Shown here: positions 41,219-51,624 of the stretch, piece after piece
Layout of the letters: each line of letters begins with the position of its first letter
Numbering within the stretch: position 1 is the stretch's first letter
From: VGBV01 sp963813725
GTDB taxonomy: Bacteria > Actinomycetota > Thermoleophilia > Solirubrobacterales > 70-9
DNA: 64,000 bases
NCBI GenBank assembly: GCA_963813725.1
Contig: CAWFAI010000006.1
Span: forward strand, 1 to 64,000
Direction of reading: 5' to 3'
Translations under genes and position numbers: made by a program
Notes under the pieces: generated by a model
Told to the model about the DNA's origin: nothing
Seen by the model: the letters and a program-made list of their open reading frames with translations, nothing else
The model's database searches: none

Positions 41219-43660
41219 TTACCTCCCCACCGCCCCGTCGTCATCCAGGTCCTCGCCGAGCTCGCGCTCGAGCGCCGCGAACTCGGCCTGCCTCGCCCGC
41301 TGTTCGGACGCCTTCACCTTGCGGTAGCTGCGCTCGGCGGCGGGGCAGGTCGAGGGGTCCAGCTCGCCGTCCAGAGCGAAGATCGCGGCGAGGTCGCCCA
41401 CGTCACCGGCGGCACCTCCGGTCTTGACGACCGCCCTGGCGGCCGAGTCCTCGCCGACCCAGAAGACCTCGGGGGGAATGCTGGTCTCGCGCCTGATGCG
41501 CGGGGTGACGACGATGTAGTCGTAGTCGCCGGCGTTGATCGTCCTGCGCAGCTGCTTGCAGGTCGCGATCTGGCGGAACGTCCCGCGGCGCAGCTCCTCG
41601 CCCAGGTACTGGACGTGATTGGAGAGGTCGTCGCTGTAGAAGAAGTACTGGCCGAAGGCCGAGGCGCGGCCCACCACGCCGATGCGGGCGTCCTCGGTCT
41701 TCTTGCCGAACACCTGCAACGGGGTCCATTCAGGGGTCGAGCGGAAGCCCGCGTCCAGCTCGGGGGCGACGTTGGCGGCGTAGCGATCGTCCAGGTACTG
41801 CTCCTGCTGAGTGCGTCCAAGCACCACCACCAACAGCAGCGCGGCGATGCCGGCGGCGGCGAGGACCCCGCGGCTGACGCCGGCCCGGGCGGCGGCGACG
41901 AGGCCCGCCGGGACGCCGACCAGCAGGATCGCGAGCTCCAGCGACTCGTCCAGATGGCCGAACTTCCAGCTGGGCGAGGGGTCGATCGGAAAGCCGCCCC
42001 CGAAGTCGAGCCGGAAGGTCCCTTGCAGAACCAGCAGGCCATAGCCGCCGATCAGGATCCACGGCCAGGGCCTGCGCCGCAAGGCGGGCACCAGCGGGGT
42101 GATCGCCAGCCCGATCACCAGCGGGGGAGCCATGTAGCGCAGGTTCGCGTCAAAGCCCGTCGGCTGGCCCAGGCCGCCGGAGGCCGTCAGGGGCGTGAAC
42201 ACGTAGGCGAGACCCGCGAGCAGGCCGGTGATCGCCAGCACGCGCAGCAGCGAGCTGCGGCCCCAGATCAGGGTCACGACCAGGCCCACCGCCGCCGAGG
42301 CCAGGATCACCGGCCACAGCGGTCCCAGCCGGTCGTCGAGCACCGGGAAGAAGAAGTCCTCCCAGACACCGGGGTCGTTGTAGTACTCGCTGAGGCTGTG
42401 GGGCTCGCGGGGGTAGAAGCCGCCCTGGTCGGGCCCCGGCAGGTCGATGGGGCCGAGCTTCTCGATCTGGGGAAAGGGATTGACGGCGTGGATGAGGTTG
42501 CGCCCGTACCAGAAGCCGGATGTGATGACCATGCCGCCCAGCCAGATGCCCATCGCGCGCAGCCAGTGTCCGCGTCCTGCGAGGAGCGCGATCCCCACCG
42601 TCAGCACTCCCAGCGCGGCCAGCAGCGTGATCTTCGTGCCGATGCCCAGCCCCGCGGCCAGGGCCGCCAGGAACAGGGGCCCGGCGCCGACGCCCGCAAG
42701 GACGCGCGGATCGCCGGTGACGGGCACCTCGGTCACCACCCCCTCCTGGGGGTGCTCCTCGTCTGCCTCGGGGTCGAAACCAGGACCGCCGTCCCCGGCT
42801 CTGGGCGCCTCGCGTGGGGGCTCCGCGGGCGGCCCCGCCGCCCCGGCTATCTTCGGGGCGGCGCGCGCCGTCGCGGCGCCGTTGACCAGGAACGCGAGTA
42901 CCGCGAGCAGGAAGAAGATCCCCATGACGTCGTTGGGGGCGTTGCCGGCCTGCGAGCCCACCAGCATCTCGGAGTCAAGGACGATCGCGGCGCCCAGCAG
43001 GGTCGCGGCGCCGACCGCGTATGGGCGGCCGATGCACCAGGCCGCGAGCAGCGACAGCGCCAGCCATCCCAGGTTGACCAGCGGCGAGGCCGAGTCGTTG
43101 CCCAGCGCGACCATCGGGATCGCGTGCAGCAGCTCGGAGTTCTGCGGGTAGTACCAGGCGGTCAGCTTCAGCGGGTCGGTGAAATGCAGTGGCCCGACCT
43201 CGCCTGTCTGCGCGAAACGCCCCGAGAAGGACATGTGGTACCAGGTGGTGTCCTGGTAGTACATCCCCGTGTCCAGGGCCTCCTGGGTGGGCTCGGCCCA
43301 GTGCGCGACCACCAGCGCCGAGGCGAGGATCGCGACAGCGGTCATGGCCCGGCTCGGTTTGACCGCGGGGAACTCGTGGTGATCTGTGGCCGCGCCGCGG
43401 CCGCGGGCCCAGTAGGCGGCGCCGAGCCCCACGAGCGCGCAGGCGAGCAGCAGCGGGATCTCCTCGAGCAGCTTCAACAGGCCCAGCAGCTCGGAGATCA
43501 CGACCAGTGCGGAGATGCCGAGCACGAACTCGGCGAGCCGGGCCAGCGAGCCCGTCCACGCTGGAACGAGCAGGGCTCGCACGTAGTAGGCGCCTAGGCC
43601 GAGTGCGGCGACGATCACCGCCAACTCAGCTGCGCCGAGGAGGTACTGGCTCAGGCTCAT
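41219..43660 (-). CDS. GT-C-like polytopic membrane protein, tandem paralogue 4
   Basis: 813 residues, first in the array. N-terminus MSLSQYLLGAAELAVIVAALG; loop DTTWYHMSFSGRFAQTG, HFTDPLKLTAWYYPQNSELLHAIP, GRPYA, GNAPND, GTKIT, RNLIHAVNPFPQ, TPLTASGGLGQP. About 45 residues in the middle (GPPAEPPREAPRAGDGG and so on) form an extra charged loop absent from copy 1. The C-terminal domain (IGVVGRASAFGQYFFYSDDLSNHVQYLG, GDYDYIVVTP, GELDPSTC) ends in a charged helical tail (KVKASEQRARQAEFAALERELGEDL) unique to this copy. Transcribed from the divIC side. Confidence 0.75.
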   Translation of the reverse strand: MSLSQYLLGAAELAVIVAALGLGAYYVRALLVPAWTGSLARLAEFVLGISALVVISELLGLLKLLEEIPLLLACALVGLGAAYWARGRGAATDHHEFPAVKPSRAMTAVAILASALVVAHWAEPTQEALDTGMYYQDTTWYHMSFSGRFAQTGEVGPLHFTDPLKLTAWYYPQNSELLHAIPMVALGNDSASPLVNLGWLALSLLAAWCIGRPYAVGAATLLGAAIVLDSEMLVGSQAGNAPNDVMGIFFLLAVLAFLVNGAATARAAPKIAGAAGPPAEPPREAPRAGDGGPGFDPEADEEHPQEGVVTEVPVTGDPRVLAGVGAGPLFLAALAAGLGIGTKITLLAALGVLTVGIALLAGRGHWLRAMGIWLGGMVITSGFWYGRNLIHAVNPFPQIEKLGPIDLPGPDQGGFYPREPHSLSEYYNDPGVWEDFFFPVLDDRLGPLWPVILASAAVGLVVTLIWGRSSLLRVLAITGLLAGLAYVFTPLTASGGLGQPTGFDANLRYMAPPLVIGLAITPLVPALRRRPWPWILIGGYGLLVLQGTFRLDFGGGFPIDPSPSWKFGHLDESLELAILLVGVPAGLVAAARAGVSRGVLAAAGIAALLLVVVLGRTQQEQYLDDRYAANVAPELDAGFRSTPEWTPLQVFGKKTEDARIGVVGRASAFGQYFFYSDDLSNHVQYLGEELRRGTFRQIATCKQLRRTINAGDYDYIVVTPRIRRETSIPPEVFWVGEDSAARAVVKTGGAAGDVGDLAAIFALDGELDPSTCPAAERSYRKVKASEQRARQAEFAALERELGEDLDDDGAVGR

Positions 43661-43757
43661 CGGCTCATAACACAGAACAGCGCGCAGGCGTGACGCCCAC
43701 GCGCGCGCGGGGGATCATAGCCGCGGAAGTAGCGCGGAAGCGCGACGAACGCGCCGC

Positions 43758-44102
43758 TCAGTCGCCCAAGCCCTCGATCACGTAGGCGCGCTCCCCGGGC
43801 TTCACCATGCCCAGCTTGCGCGCCTCGCGCTCCATCGTCAGCGGGTCCGACGCCCTCTCGACCTGGGCGCCGAGGTCAGCGTTCTCGCCTCTCAGCTCCA
43901 GCAGCCGCTGCTCGCCCGCCTTCGAGTCCCGCCAGGCGTCGAACAGGTTGACGGCGGGGTTCAGGTAGGAGGCGAGCACGGCGAACAGCACCAGGACCAG
44001 CGCGATCCGCCCGATCCGGTCCCAGCGCACCCGGCTCGGCCCGACCCTGCGCCGCACCCGGCGCGGGGCCGGCCGCCTGGCTGCGTATGCCCTGCTGCTC
44101 AC
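43758..44102 (-). CDS. Septum formation initiator (FtsB/DivIC family)
   Basis: 114 residues. A basic N-terminal cytoplasmic segment (Arg/Pro-rich) precedes one transmembrane helix (IALVLVLFAVLASYLN). A coiled coil follows (KAGEQRLLELRGENADLGAQVERASDP) ending in the family's MEREARKLGMVKPGERAYVI. FtsB/DivIC joins FtsQ and FtsL in the divisome on the outer membrane-face side. Placement next to eno and mazG matches the usual actinobacterial order, which supports the call. Confidence 0.92.
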   Translation of the reverse strand: MSSRAYAARRPAPRRVRRRVGPSRVRWDRIGRIALVLVLFAVLASYLNPAVNLFDAWRDSKAGEQRLLELRGENADLGAQVERASDPLTMEREARKLGMVKPGERAYVIEGLGD

Positions 44103-44141
44103 GCCTCGGGATTCGCCGCCGGCGCCCCGATGCCTCCCGGC

Positions 44142-45449
<1,308 letters not shown>

Positions 45450-45485
45450 CGAGGGCGGAAGTGTTCCAGAGTTGCGTCCCGGCTC

Positions 45486-46115
45486 CTACCTGAGTCTTTG
45501 GACCGTGCTTCGCAGCGCCAGCTCGGGGTCGACGCCCAAGCGGCGCGAAAGCGCGACGGCGTCCAGGAGCGCCTCCCCCACCTCGCGCTCGGCCGCGTCG
45601 CGCGAGGCCTCGTCGGCCGCCGGCCCGCCGGGCTTCTGGCCCGAGGCGGCGCCCTCTGGGTCGGCCCGGCGCAGAGCCTTGCGGGCGTAGAGCAGCGCGG
45701 GGAGCGTCTCGGGCAGCGCGCGGTGGGGCTCTGGGTCGCCCTCGACGTCGCGCTTGATCCGCTCCCACTGCGCCAGCACCTCGCCGGCCGAGGCCAGGTC
45801 CTTCTCGCCGTAGACGTGCGGATGGCGGCGGATCAGCTTCGCGGCGCATGACTCGGCGACGGCGCCGAGGTCGCCCTCGCCGCGCTCCTCCAGCAGCAGG
45901 GAAAGGAACAGAACCTGAAAGAGGACGTCGCCGAGCTCGTCCACCATCGCCTCGGCGTCTCCCCGCCGGGCAGCGTCGGCCAGCTCGTAGCTCTCCTCGA
46001 CGGTGTGGGGGACGATCGAGCGCGCGTCCTGCTCGCGGTCCCAGGGGCACTCGCGGCGCAGGCGCCGCGTGATCTCGTCAAGGCGCTCCAGGGACTCCAG
46101 GGCGCCGGAGTCCAC
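45486..46115 (-). CDS. mazG: Nucleoside triphosphate pyrophosphohydrolase MazG
   Basis: 209 residues from GTG 46115, 10 bp after the upstream stop; longer in-frame starts run into the neighbour. Core motifs: LRRECPWDREQDARSIVPHTVEESYELADA, then EAMVDELGDVLFQVLFLSLLLEERG with the EExxE-EE/D metal cluster, and KLIRRHPHVYGEK. It is the short single-domain MazG that clears non-canonical NTPs. A C-terminal segment (about 30 residues) after the core is variable. Confidence 0.92.
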   Translation of the reverse strand: MDSGALESLERLDEITRRLRRECPWDREQDARSIVPHTVEESYELADAARRGDAEAMVDELGDVLFQVLFLSLLLEERGEGDLGAVAESCAAKLIRRHPHVYGEKDLASAGEVLAQWERIKRDVEGDPEPHRALPETLPALLYARKALRRADPEGAASGQKPGGPAADEASRDAAEREVGEALLDAVALSRRLGVDPELALRSTVQRLR

Positions 46116-46125
46116 GCCGGGTCGG

Positions 46126-47463
46126 CTAGCCGCCGGGGGGCGGCGCGGTGGCGCCGGGGGGCGGCGCGGTGGCGCCGGTCGGGGGTGCGGTGGCGCCGGG
46201 CTGGGTCGGCACGGCGCCGCCGGGGAGGCCGCCGCCGGGGAGCCCGGCGGGCGCGGCCGCATCCTCACCGGGCGGGTGGGGCCGCTGCGGCTGCCCGCTC
46301 GCGGGCGTAAAGGGGAGGAAGCTGCCGGGGGCCGCGGGGTTGGTCGAGAGGACGGGCGGCGGGCAACCGGTCTGCTCGAGCTGCTGCTGCTGCTGCTCCT
46401 CTGGCAGGCTCGGATCGGGGCAGGGCTGGGACTCACCGGCGAAGTTGTCGCAGCGCTCGATCACGAAGTCGTCGGCGCAGATGGTTCGCTCGACCCAGCG
46501 GTCGCGGTAGTCGCTGAGGAAGGCGCTGAAGGCCTCCTGCTGGACCTGGCCCGCCAGCTGTTCGTCGATCTGGGTGCGCGCGTCCTCGAAGGGGGTCGTC
46601 GTCGCCTCGGTGATCGAGTCCACCTGGAACACGTAGGTGCCGGCGTCGGTCTCGATCGGGCCGACGACGTCGCCCTCGGGGGCGTCGAAGATCTGAGCGT
46701 CGACCTCCTCGGGGAAGACGCCCTGGGTGATCGACTCGCGCACGCCGCCCGCGTCCTTCGATGAGGCGTCGGTGGAGAACTCGGCGGCGACCTTCTTCCA
46801 GCTCTCGGGCGAGTTGTCCTGCTCGAGCTGGTCGAACGCCTCCTGAGCCTGCTCGGGATCCTCGTTCAGGACCAGGCGGATGTTGCGCGTCTCGGGCTGG
46901 GCGAACTGCGCCTCGTTCGCCTCGTAGAACTTGCGCGCGTCGTCCTCGGAGACCTCCCCCGCCTCGGCGGTGATGTCCTCCTGGATCTTGGTCGAGAGCA
47001 CCTGCAGCCGGACGCGCTCGTTCACGTCGTCCTGGGTGAAGCAGGAGGTCCTCAGGAACTCCTGGTACTCCTTCTCGGTCTGGAAGTTCTGGTCCTTCGT
47101 GGTCTGGAACTCCTCCTCGACCTCGCGGTCGGAGGCCTCGACGCCCTGCTCTTCGGCCTCGCCGACGATCCAGGCCTGGTCGAGGATGTCGTTCAGCGCC
47201 TCGTCGCGCAGGGTCGCGTACTGCGGATCCTCGGGGCTGGGGCCCTGGCAGTTCTGGGCCGCGCCCTGACGGGCGGCGGCCTGGCCCAGGGCGAGGTCGA
47301 AGTCCTCCTGGCTGATCTCCTCGCCGTCCACGAGGGCGACGGCGTCGCCAGAGGGGCTGTCGTCGCCGAAGCCGCTGGTGGCGGCGATCAGCACGACCAG
47401 CAGCACCAGCACGGCCCCAAGGACGATCGCGACCGCCCGCTTGTTCCCGCTCAACCTGCGCAC
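46126..47463 (-). CDS. Peptidyl-prolyl isomerase / chaperone (SurA-PrsA type), membrane-anchored
   Basis: 445 residues. A transmembrane anchor at 8-28 (AVAIVLGAVLVLLVVLIAATSG) has no lipobox. A SurA_N-like helical region (VALVDGEEISQEDFDLALGQAA) follows, then a parvulin (rotamase) domain (about 195-300; FYEANEAQFAQPETRNIRLVLNED, GGVRESITQGVFPEEV, VGPIETDAGTYVFQVDSI). A Cys-containing, Pro-rich tail follows the last helix. It likely folds exported proteins outside the membrane. The tail ends in repeated GATAPPP units. Between mfd and mazG. Confidence 0.85.
   Translation of the reverse strand: MRRLSGNKRAVAIVLGAVLVLLVVLIAATSGFGDDSPSGDAVALVDGEEISQEDFDLALGQAAARQGAAQNCQGPSPEDPQYATLRDEALNDILDQAWIVGEAEEQGVEASDREVEEEFQTTKDQNFQTEKEYQEFLRTSCFTQDDVNERVRLQVLSTKIQEDITAEAGEVSEDDARKFYEANEAQFAQPETRNIRLVLNEDPEQAQEAFDQLEQDNSPESWKKVAAEFSTDASSKDAGGVRESITQGVFPEEVDAQIFDAPEGDVVGPIETDAGTYVFQVDSITEATTTPFEDARTQIDEQLAGQVQQEAFSAFLSDYRDRWVERTICADDFVIERCDNFAGESQPCPDPSLPEEQQQQQLEQTGCPPPVLSTNPAAPGSFLPFTPASGQPQRPHPPGEDAAAPAGLPGGGLPGGAVPTQPGATAPPTGATAPPPGATAPPPGG
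46129..46194 (-). repeat. Three 21-bp tandem repeats encoding GATAPPP
   Basis: The C-terminal coding end of the isomerase gene has three in-frame 21-bp units giving GATAPPT-GATAPPP-GATAPPP. Copy-number change stays in frame. Confidence 0.75.
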
Positions 47464-47487
47464 AGGGGCGGCAGCATAGCCATCCGG

Positions 47488-50400
47488 CTAATCGGACGCT
47501 AAGGCGGCCGGCGGCAGCGCCGTGGCCGCCGTGAGCCCCTCGGCGATCGCGATCAGGGCGGCGAGGCGGGCCCCCGGCTCGTCCGGCACAGGCAACGCGA
47601 GCGTGCGCCGGCGCCACTCATAGATGGCCCCCTCGACTCGCTCGCGCAGCTCGGCGGCGGCCTCGGAGCCGAGCTCGATGGGCGACACGCGCAGGCGGCC
47701 CGCCGAGAACTCGACGGCCTGTGCCCCGGCGTCGCCCAGCTCGATCCGCACGCGCTGCAGCTCCAGCAGGTTCGCCACCGGCTCGGGGACGGGCCCGAAG
47801 CGGTCCTCGAGCTCAGCGCGCAGGGCCCGCAGCTCGCCGCGCTCGCGGGCCGCCGCGATGCGGCGGTGGACGTCGATCTTGGCGGCCTCGAAGGGGATGT
47901 ATTCCACGGGCACGTAGGCGTCCACGTCGACGTCCAGCCGGACGGGGCGGCGCTCCTCGCCCACTCCCTCCTCCGCCTCGGTTCGCAGCTCCTCCGCGGC
48001 GTCCTCGAGCATCTGGCAGTAGAGCTCGAAGCCGACCGCCGCGACGTGGCCCGACTGCTCGTCACCCAGCAGGTTGCCGGCGCCGCGGATCTCCAGGTCG
48101 CGCATGGCCACGCGGAAGCCGGAGCCCAGCTCGGTGTTGTCCGAGAGGGTCGAGAGCCGCGCCGCGGCGTCGGCCGTGAGCGCCTCGGGCGAGGGATAGA
48201 GCATGTAGGCGTAGGCGCGCTCGCGGCTGCGCCCGACGCGTCCGCGGATCTGGTAGGCCTGCGCGAGGCCCAGCTGGTCGGCGCGGTCGACGATCAGCGT
48301 GTTCGCGGTGGGGATGTCCAGCCCGGACTCGATGATCGTGGTCGTCACCAGGCAGTCGTGCTCGCCGCGGACGAAGGCGAGCATGGTCGCCTCCAGCTGC
48401 AGCTCGTCCATCTGGCCGTGGGCCTCGGCGAACCGGACCCCCGGACAGAGCGCGCGCAGGCGCTCCGCTGTCTCGTGCAAGCTCTCGATGCGGTTGTGCA
48501 GGAAGAAGGCCTGGCCACCGCGCTCGGCCTCGCGCTTGATCGCACGGCCCACAAGCTCGTCGTCGTAGGGGCCGACGAAGGTGCGGACCGGGCGCCGGCC
48601 CTCTGGCGGGGTCTCGATCACCGAGATGTCGCGCAGCCCCGCCAGGGAAATCTGCAGCGTCCTCGGGATCGGCGTCGCCGACATCGCCAGCACATCCACC
48701 TTCAGCTTCAGCTGGCGCAGCAGCTCCTTCTGCTTGACGCCGAAGCGCTGCTCCTCGTCCACGATCAGCAGGCCCAGGTCCTTGGCGCGGACGTCGCGCG
48801 AGAGCAGGCGGTGCGTCCCCAGCAGGACGTCCACCTTGCCCTCGCTGTAGCGCTGGATCGCGTCCTTCACCTCGGCCGGCTTGCGCAGGCGCGAGACCAT
48901 CTCCACGTTGAAGGGGGTATCGGCGAAGCGCTCGCGGAAGCTGCCGAAGTGCTGCTGGGCGAGGATCGTGGTCGGCACCAGCATCATCACCTGCTTGCCG
49001 TCGACGGCCGCCTTGTGGGCGGCGCGCAGCGCGACCTCGGTCTTGCCGTATCCGACGTCGCCGCAGATCAGGCGGTCCATCGGGCGCTCGGACTCCATAT
49101 CGGCCTTGACGGCGTCGATCGCCTCCATCTGATCCGGGGTCTCGCGGTAGGGGAACGCGGCCTCGAAGGTGAGCTGCAGCTCGCCGTCGGGCGAGAAGGC
49201 GTGTCCGCGCCGCACCCGGCGCTCGGCGTAGAGGTTGAGCAGCTCGCCGGCCATCTCCTGCGCGGCGCGGCGCGCCCTCGCCTTCAGGTTGAGCCAGCGC
49301 TTGCCTCCCAGTGCGCTCAGCTGCGCCTCGGACCCGTCAGCGCCTACGTAGCGGCTGATCTTGGCGAGCTGGTCGGTGGGGGCGAAGACCTTGTCTCCGC
49401 CGCGGTACTCCAGCTCCAGGTAGTCGCGGGTGACCCCCGCGAGCGTCTTGGTGTCGAAGCCCGAGAAGCGCGCGACGCCGTGGTCCTCGTGAACCACCAG
49501 GTCGTCGACCCGCAGCTCGATCGCGGCCGAGATGCGATGCCTGGCCTGGGCCGGTGCGGCGGCCTGGCGCCGGCTGTGGACCAGCCGGGCGTACGGGATC
49601 ACGGCCAGCTGCAGCTGCGGAGCTATGAAGCCCTCGCGCAATCGCGCCTCGGTGAAGTTCAACCCCGGCTCGGCCTGGGCCTGTGGCCCCAGCGGCGGCG
49701 CGTCCAGGCGGGCGAGGTTGTAGCGCGCGCGCTCGGCCTCGCCCCCGCGCTCGAACGCGACCACGGCGCGATACCCCGAGCGGACCAGCTTCTCGAGCTC
49801 GGCTTCGGCCTCGCCCGGGTTCCGCGAGGCGAACTCAGCTCGTTGGGCTCGCAGCGAGAGCTCCTGATCGGCGTCAGCGCCACTCAGCGACAGCGCCGCC
49901 CGCTCCTGCAGGTCGTCGGCGACGTCGACGTAGAGACGGCGGGCGTCGTCGGCGTGCATGGCGGCCGTCACGTCCTCCCAGTGGTCCTTCAGCGCCCCGG
50001 GGATCTCCTCGAGCTGCGCGATCGCGACGAAAGCGTCGTCCGGCACCAGCTCCAGCGGCGCCCGGAATCGGTCCAGGGGGATCAGCTCCGCGAGGTCGGG
50101 GCGCTCCTCGGCCTGGGCCTCGGCGGGATTCGGCGCGAGGTCCGCGAGCTCCCGGTGTTCGGCCCCCAGCTCGGCGGCGGGCGCCAGCTCCACCCGTTCG
50201 GCGTCGCCGAGCGAGCGCTGGGTGAAGGTCGAGAACCAGCGCATGGACTCGATCTCGTCGCCGAAGAGCTCCACCCGGATCGCGCGCTCCTCGGTCGCCG
50301 GGTAGGCGTCGAGGATGTCGCCGCGGATCGCGAACTGGCCTCGCTCCTCCACCTGCTCGACCCGCTCGTATCCCGCCTCGGCCAGCAGCGCGGAGACGTC

Positions 50401-50880
50401 CGCCAGGTCCACCGACTCGCCCATGCTCAGCGCCAACCCGTCAGGCCGCAGCTCGGGATCCGGCACCGCCTCGGCCAGCGCAACGGCGCCGGCGACGACG
50501 ACGCTGTCGGCCTCCCCCCTCGCCAGCGCCGAGATCGCGGCCACCCGCAGGCCCGCCAGGTGGGGCGGGGGCGCGACGTGGGAGAGGTAGCCGGTGCCTC
50601 GCGAGGGATAGAGGTGGACGCGGCGGGGGGCGAGGAACGCCTGCAGGTCGGACGCCATGTCCCGGGCCGAGCGGTCGTCCGCGGTCACGACCAGCGCAGG
50701 GCGCCCACGGGGTCCCTCGGCGGCCTCCAGCAGCGAGGCGAGCAGGTAGGGGCGGATCGCCGAGGAGGCGTGGGCGACCGCTTGGCCCCCCGCGAGGGCG
50801 TCGGTGAACGGGCGCAGGGCGTCCGCGTCGTCGGCGATCTGTAGGAGTGCTCTCAACGGCATGGCGAGCGACCGGGACAT
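47488..50880 (-). CDS. mfd: Transcription-repair coupling factor Mfd
   Basis: 1130 residues, full length. The N-terminal UvrB-homology region (degenerate helicase-like, about 1-400) is followed by the CarD-like RNA polymerase interaction domain (LVVHEDHGVARFSGFDTKTL, DKVFAPTDQLAKISRYVG). The translocase shows motif I GDVGYGKTEVALRAAHKA, motif II VDEEQRFGVKQKE, SATPIPRTLQ, EAHGQMDE and QIRGRVGRSRERAYAYM. The TRCF C-terminal domain is present. It removes stalled RNA polymerase and recruits UvrA. An alternative ATG lies six codons downstream. Confidence 0.96.
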   Translation of the reverse strand: MSRSLAMPLRALLQIADDADALRPFTDALAGGQAVAHASSAIRPYLLASLLEAAEGPRGRPALVVTADDRSARDMASDLQAFLAPRRVHLYPSRGTGYLSHVAPPPHLAGLRVAAISALARGEADSVVVAGAVALAEAVPDPELRPDGLALSMGESVDLADVSALLAEAGYERVEQVEERGQFAIRGDILDAYPATEERAIRVELFGDEIESMRWFSTFTQRSLGDAERVELAPAAELGAEHRELADLAPNPAEAQAEERPDLAELIPLDRFRAPLELVPDDAFVAIAQLEEIPGALKDHWEDVTAAMHADDARRLYVDVADDLQERAALSLSGADADQELSLRAQRAEFASRNPGEAEAELEKLVRSGYRAVVAFERGGEAERARYNLARLDAPPLGPQAQAEPGLNFTEARLREGFIAPQLQLAVIPYARLVHSRRQAAAPAQARHRISAAIELRVDDLVVHEDHGVARFSGFDTKTLAGVTRDYLELEYRGGDKVFAPTDQLAKISRYVGADGSEAQLSALGGKRWLNLKARARRAAQEMAGELLNLYAERRVRRGHAFSPDGELQLTFEAAFPYRETPDQMEAIDAVKADMESERPMDRLICGDVGYGKTEVALRAAHKAAVDGKQVMMLVPTTILAQQHFGSFRERFADTPFNVEMVSRLRKPAEVKDAIQRYSEGKVDVLLGTHRLLSRDVRAKDLGLLIVDEEQRFGVKQKELLRQLKLKVDVLAMSATPIPRTLQISLAGLRDISVIETPPEGRRPVRTFVGPYDDELVGRAIKREAERGGQAFFLHNRIESLHETAERLRALCPGVRFAEAHGQMDELQLEATMLAFVRGEHDCLVTTTIIESGLDIPTANTLIVDRADQLGLAQAYQIRGRVGRSRERAYAYMLYPSPEALTADAAARLSTLSDNTELGSGFRVAMRDLEIRGAGNLLGDEQSGHVAAVGFELYCQMLEDAAEELRTEAEEGVGEERRPVRLDVDVDAYVPVEYIPFEAAKIDVHRRIAAARERGELRALRAELEDRFGPVPEPVANLLELQRVRIELGDAGAQAVEFSAGRLRVSPIELGSEAAAELRERVEGAIYEWRRRTLALPVPDEPGARLAALIAIAEGLTAATALPPAALASD

Positions 50881-50923
50881 CGCCCGGCCGACCCTTCAAA
50901 CCTACCGGCCCGTCCCTACAGTG

Positions 50924-51617
50924 ATGCAGGTGTCCTGGTTCTGGCCACCGGAGCTGCTCGCGTTCTGTGGCGTGGCGGCGATCCTCGTGATCACCCCCGG
51001 CCCGGACATGGCCCTCGTCGCGCGCAACGCGCTGGTCGGCGGGCCGCGCAGCCGTGCCGATCACGGTGTTCGGCATCTGCGCAGGGATCATCGTGCACGC
51101 CCTGGCGGCCGCGATCGGGCTGAGCGCGCTGCTGAAGGCGTCGGCCACCGCGTACGCGGTGGTCAAGGTCGCGGGCGGCGCCTACCTCATCTACCTCGGC
51201 ATCCAGGCTTGGCGCGCGTCGTTCCGCGAGGACGGGCGTGACGAGGACTGGATGCTCGGGCCGGCCCGCCGGCTGACCGGAGGGGTGACCGACGCCGAGG
51301 GCCGGTTCGACGGCGCGGCGGCGTTCCGGCAGGGGTTCGTCTCGAACGTGCTGAACCCGAAGCTCGTCGTGTTCTTCATCTCCGTGCTGCCGGCCTTCAC
51401 CACGGGCGGAGGCAGCTTCTTCGCTCAGGTGGCGGTCCTCGCGATCGCGTTCGAGGCGCTGACGCTGCTTTGGCTCCTCTCCTACGGGGCCGCCGTCGCG
51501 CGCCTCGGGGAGCGGATGCGCAACCCTCGCGTGCGGCGCTTTCTGGAGCGCCTCAGCGGCACCGTCCTCGTCGCGCTGGGCCTCAGCGTCGCGGCAGACG
51601 GGGCGCGCGAGCTTTAG
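50924..51617 (+). pseudogene. LysE/RhtB-family amino-acid exporter, frameshifted
   Basis: The start at ATG 50924 gives WPPELLAFCGVAAILVITPGPDMALVARNALVGG, the N-terminal LysE signature (TPGPDM). The frame then breaks near 51048-51053. In the +1 frame the rest follows: PITVFGICAGIIVHALAAAIGLSALLK, GGAYLIYLGIQAWRA, GFVSNVLNPKLVVFFISVLPAF, to a stop at 51617. The span is 694 nt, one over a multiple of three, so a single extra base (probably one C in CGCAGCCGTGCC) explains it. Uncorrected, it would give a useless N-terminal stub. It may be a real lesion or an assembly error. Confidence 0.75.
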
Positions 51618-51624
51618 ATGGCGG

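Noticed and set aside
38703..43597. Two plus-strand frames of more than 870 codons
   Set aside because: They lie opposite the membrane paralogues, read as Arg/Gln/Pro/Gly low-complexity, and show no hydrophobic segments or motifs.
47866..50844. A 992-codon open frame on the plus strand
   Set aside because: It is antisense to mfd. Its translation is His/Gln/Arg/Asp-rich without domains, as expected for the complement of a high-GC gene.
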